This document shows, one piece after another, positions 62,796 through 64,000 of a DNA stretch of 64,000 nt (its first letter is position 1; each line of letters starts with the position of its first letter). The DNA is taken from positions 2,638,001-2,702,000 of the forward strand of contig NZ_CP029190.1 in NCBI RefSeq assembly GCF_008642295.1, written 5' to 3'. The notes under the pieces were generated by a model that was not told where the DNA came from, made no database searches, and saw only the letters and a list, made by a program, of their open reading frames with translations. A program made the translations under genes and the position numbers. This DNA is from Streptomyces venezuelae (GTDB lineage: Bacteria > Actinomycetota > Actinomycetes > Streptomycetales > Streptomycetaceae).

Positions 62796-63125
62796 GTGTC
62801 AGGCCGTCCGGTTCACCCCGTCCACGCCGCCCAGCCGCCCGCGCCGCCCGCCCGCGAGGACCCCGCGGGGGACGTGGTGCGCTGGGCGGCGTTCAGCTGC
62901 CTGCTCGTACCGGTGGTCCTCGTCGTCTACGGGACCTCGTACGGCGGGGCGGCGGTGGCCACCCTCGGCCTGTCGGCCGTCACGGCCGCGTGCCGGGTGA
63001 TGCTGCGCCACGCGGAGAAGACCCAGCGGGCCGCGGTCCAGGTGCATCGGGGCCGGCACTCGCGGACCGGGACGGGTACGCACCGCGGCTGTCATGCGGC
63101 GGGTGGGGGCTCCCCGCACGACTGA
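62796..63125 (+). CDS. small membrane protein, unknown
   Basis: A 109-residue protein with a Pro/Ala-rich N-terminus and two closely spaced hydrophobic segments (VVRWAAFSCLLVPVVLVVYG and GGAAVATLGLSAVTAACRVML, residues 27-70), then a basic Arg/His/Gly tail. The GTG start at 62796 has GGGGAG upstream. No named family. Immediately upstream of the adpA regulatory region. Confidence 0.65.
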   Translation: MSGRPVHPVHAAQPPAPPAREDPAGDVVRWAAFSCLLVPVVLVVYGTSYGGAAVATLGLSAVTAACRVMLRHAEKTQRAAVQVHRGRHSRTGTGTHRGCHAAGGGSPHD

Positions 63126-63500
63126 CCGGTTCGTACACCCGCGCCCGCATGTTTTCAGCCAACTTCACATTCGGACGCACCCCCTGCCGGAATGCCCCCT
63201 CAACCGTCCCACCATCAGCAACAACCGCGTGAGGGGGGCGTGGAGACCCTATGGGTACTGGCCACGGACGGACGTCCCGCTTCCCCCCAAGGTCGCGGAG
63301 TGGAACGCTTCCTGATCGAATGCTTTTCGCCAAGTTGCCAAGTCGACATAGCGCTGCGTGCTGAACTTGTCACGCCGACACCACGCGACGCAGTAGATTC
63401 GATCATGTATTTACGGCGGGGGATCACGTGCAAGGCCGAGGGGATACGTGCAGGTGCGACCAGACCAAGGAGTCGCGACACCCAAGGGGGGCTTAGCGCC
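63126..63500 (+). promoter_or_regulatory. adpA upstream region (375 bp without genes)
   Basis: Long non-coding leader in front of adpA, as expected for this highly regulated gene. TAGATT at about 63392-63397 could be a -10 element. Direct GCCAAGT-type repeats lie near 63330-63340. I could not identify a clear AdpA (TGGCSNGWWY), ArpA or BldD site by eye. Confidence 0.6.
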
Positions 63501-64000
63501 ATGAGCCAGGACTCCACCGCCGTCGTCGCGGACGCCGGCCGGAAGCTCGCGGGGCGCCGCCGCAGGGAAATCGTCGCGGTGCTGCTCTTCAGCGGCGGTC
63601 CGATCTTCGAGAGTTCCATTCCACTCTCCGTGTTCGGCATTGACCGGCAGGACGCGGGAGTTCCACGCTATCGACTGCTCGTGTGCGCCGGGGAGGACGG
63701 TCCGCTGCGGACCACCGGCGGACTCGAACTGACGGCACCGTACGGGCTGGAGGCGATCGCCCGGGCAGGCACCGTCGTCGTTCCGGCCTGGCGGTCCATC
63801 ACATCGCCACCGCCTCCGGAGGCCCTCGACGCGCTGCGTCTGGCCCACGAGGAGGGCGCCAGGATCGTCGGACTGTGCACGGGTGCCTTTGTGCTCGCCG
63901 CCGCCGGTCTGCTGGACGGCCGGCCCGCGACGACGCACTGGATGTACGCGCCGACGCTGGCCAAGCGGTACCCGTCCGTCCATGTCGATCCGCGCGAGCT
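63501..64000 (+). CDS. adpA: AdpA, AraC-family master regulator (5' part, cut by window end)
   Basis: The first 166 residues: MSQDSTAVVADAGRKLAGRRR..., then a DJ-1/PfpI-like (GATase1) domain (VAVLLFSGGPIFESSIPLSVFGIDRQDAGVPRYRLLVCAGE; GARIVGLCTGAFVLAAAGLLDGRPATTHWMYAPTLAKRYPSVHVDPRE), with the conserved Cys in GLCTGAF. The AraC HTH lies beyond the window. The sequence matches, as I recall it, S. coelicolor/S. griseus AdpA almost word for word, the regulator of aerial growth and secondary metabolism; its bldA-dependent TTA codon would be downstream and is not visible. The gene is simply truncated by the edge. Confidence 0.93.
   Translation, partial: MSQDSTAVVADAGRKLAGRRRREIVAVLLFSGGPIFESSIPLSVFGIDRQDAGVPRYRLLVCAGEDGPLRTTGGLELTAPYGLEAIARAGTVVVPAWRSITSPPPPEALDALRLAHEEGARIVGLCTGAFVLAAAGLLDGRPATTHWMYAPTLAKRYPSVHVDPRE

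Overview
This window is typical Streptomyces chromosome: very high GC, strong third-position GC bias with long antisense shadow ORFs, many leaderless or GTG starts, ATGA-coupled operons, XRE/DUF397 pairs, and the start of adpA at the right edge. From the copper genes to adpA the gene order looks to me, from memory of S. coelicolor, like the conserved chromosomal core (copZ-copA, citrate synthase, recD2, agmatinase/TPP enzyme/PucR, leucine-degradation operon, desE-desF, hexosaminidase, glmS, adpA). I see no rRNA, tRNA, CRISPR array or intact insertion sequence.

Layout. 1-4100: right edge of a probable RiPP cluster (YcaO, TfuA, phytanoyl-CoA-type dioxygenase, MFS exporter), translationally coupled and closed by a terminator. 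4178-11441: myo-inositol catabolism, iolC-iolB-iolD-mmsA on the minus strand, divergent from a sugar isomerase/epimerase and a Gfo/Idh/MocA dehydrogenase. 11680-17670: small HTH protein, MMPL transporter with divergent TetR regulator, and a CsoR-type box in front of copZ-copA. 18045-28843: citrate synthase, RecD2 helicase, DUF937 protein, GNAT, LysR/EamA pair, NagZ-like GH3, S37 peptidase and a SapA-like secreted protein. 28923-41958: fused ABC exporter, HigBA-like toxin-antitoxin pair, TPP enzyme/agmatinase/PucR, small secreted and hypothetical proteins, XRE-DUF397 and a caspase-like protease with a Nudix-like C-terminus. 42230-47645: FUSC protein, acyl-CoA dehydrogenase, TesB thioesterase, DUF4253 protein, putative phosphatase and a 9-bp tandem repeat. 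47646-54083: TetR-controlled leucine/isovalerate operon. 54105-56416: iron-regulated desE-desF. 56436-64000: hexosaminidase, DUF4429-SHOCT protein, glmS, YaaH-type transporter, universal stress protein, and the long leader plus 5' part of adpA.

Most notable: the siderophore locus keeps the desferrioxamine uptake/release genes (desE, desF) under a 39-bp perfect palindromic iron box, but the desABCD biosynthetic genes that normally follow are absent. In their place is a 165-bp fold-back element with 28-bp perfect terminal inverted repeats and TA ends, which supplies the desF stop codon. Other points for a second look are the thioamide-type RiPP edge, the caspase/Nudix-like fusion, a DasR-like site upstream of glmS, and an unexplained 277-bp segment after copA.
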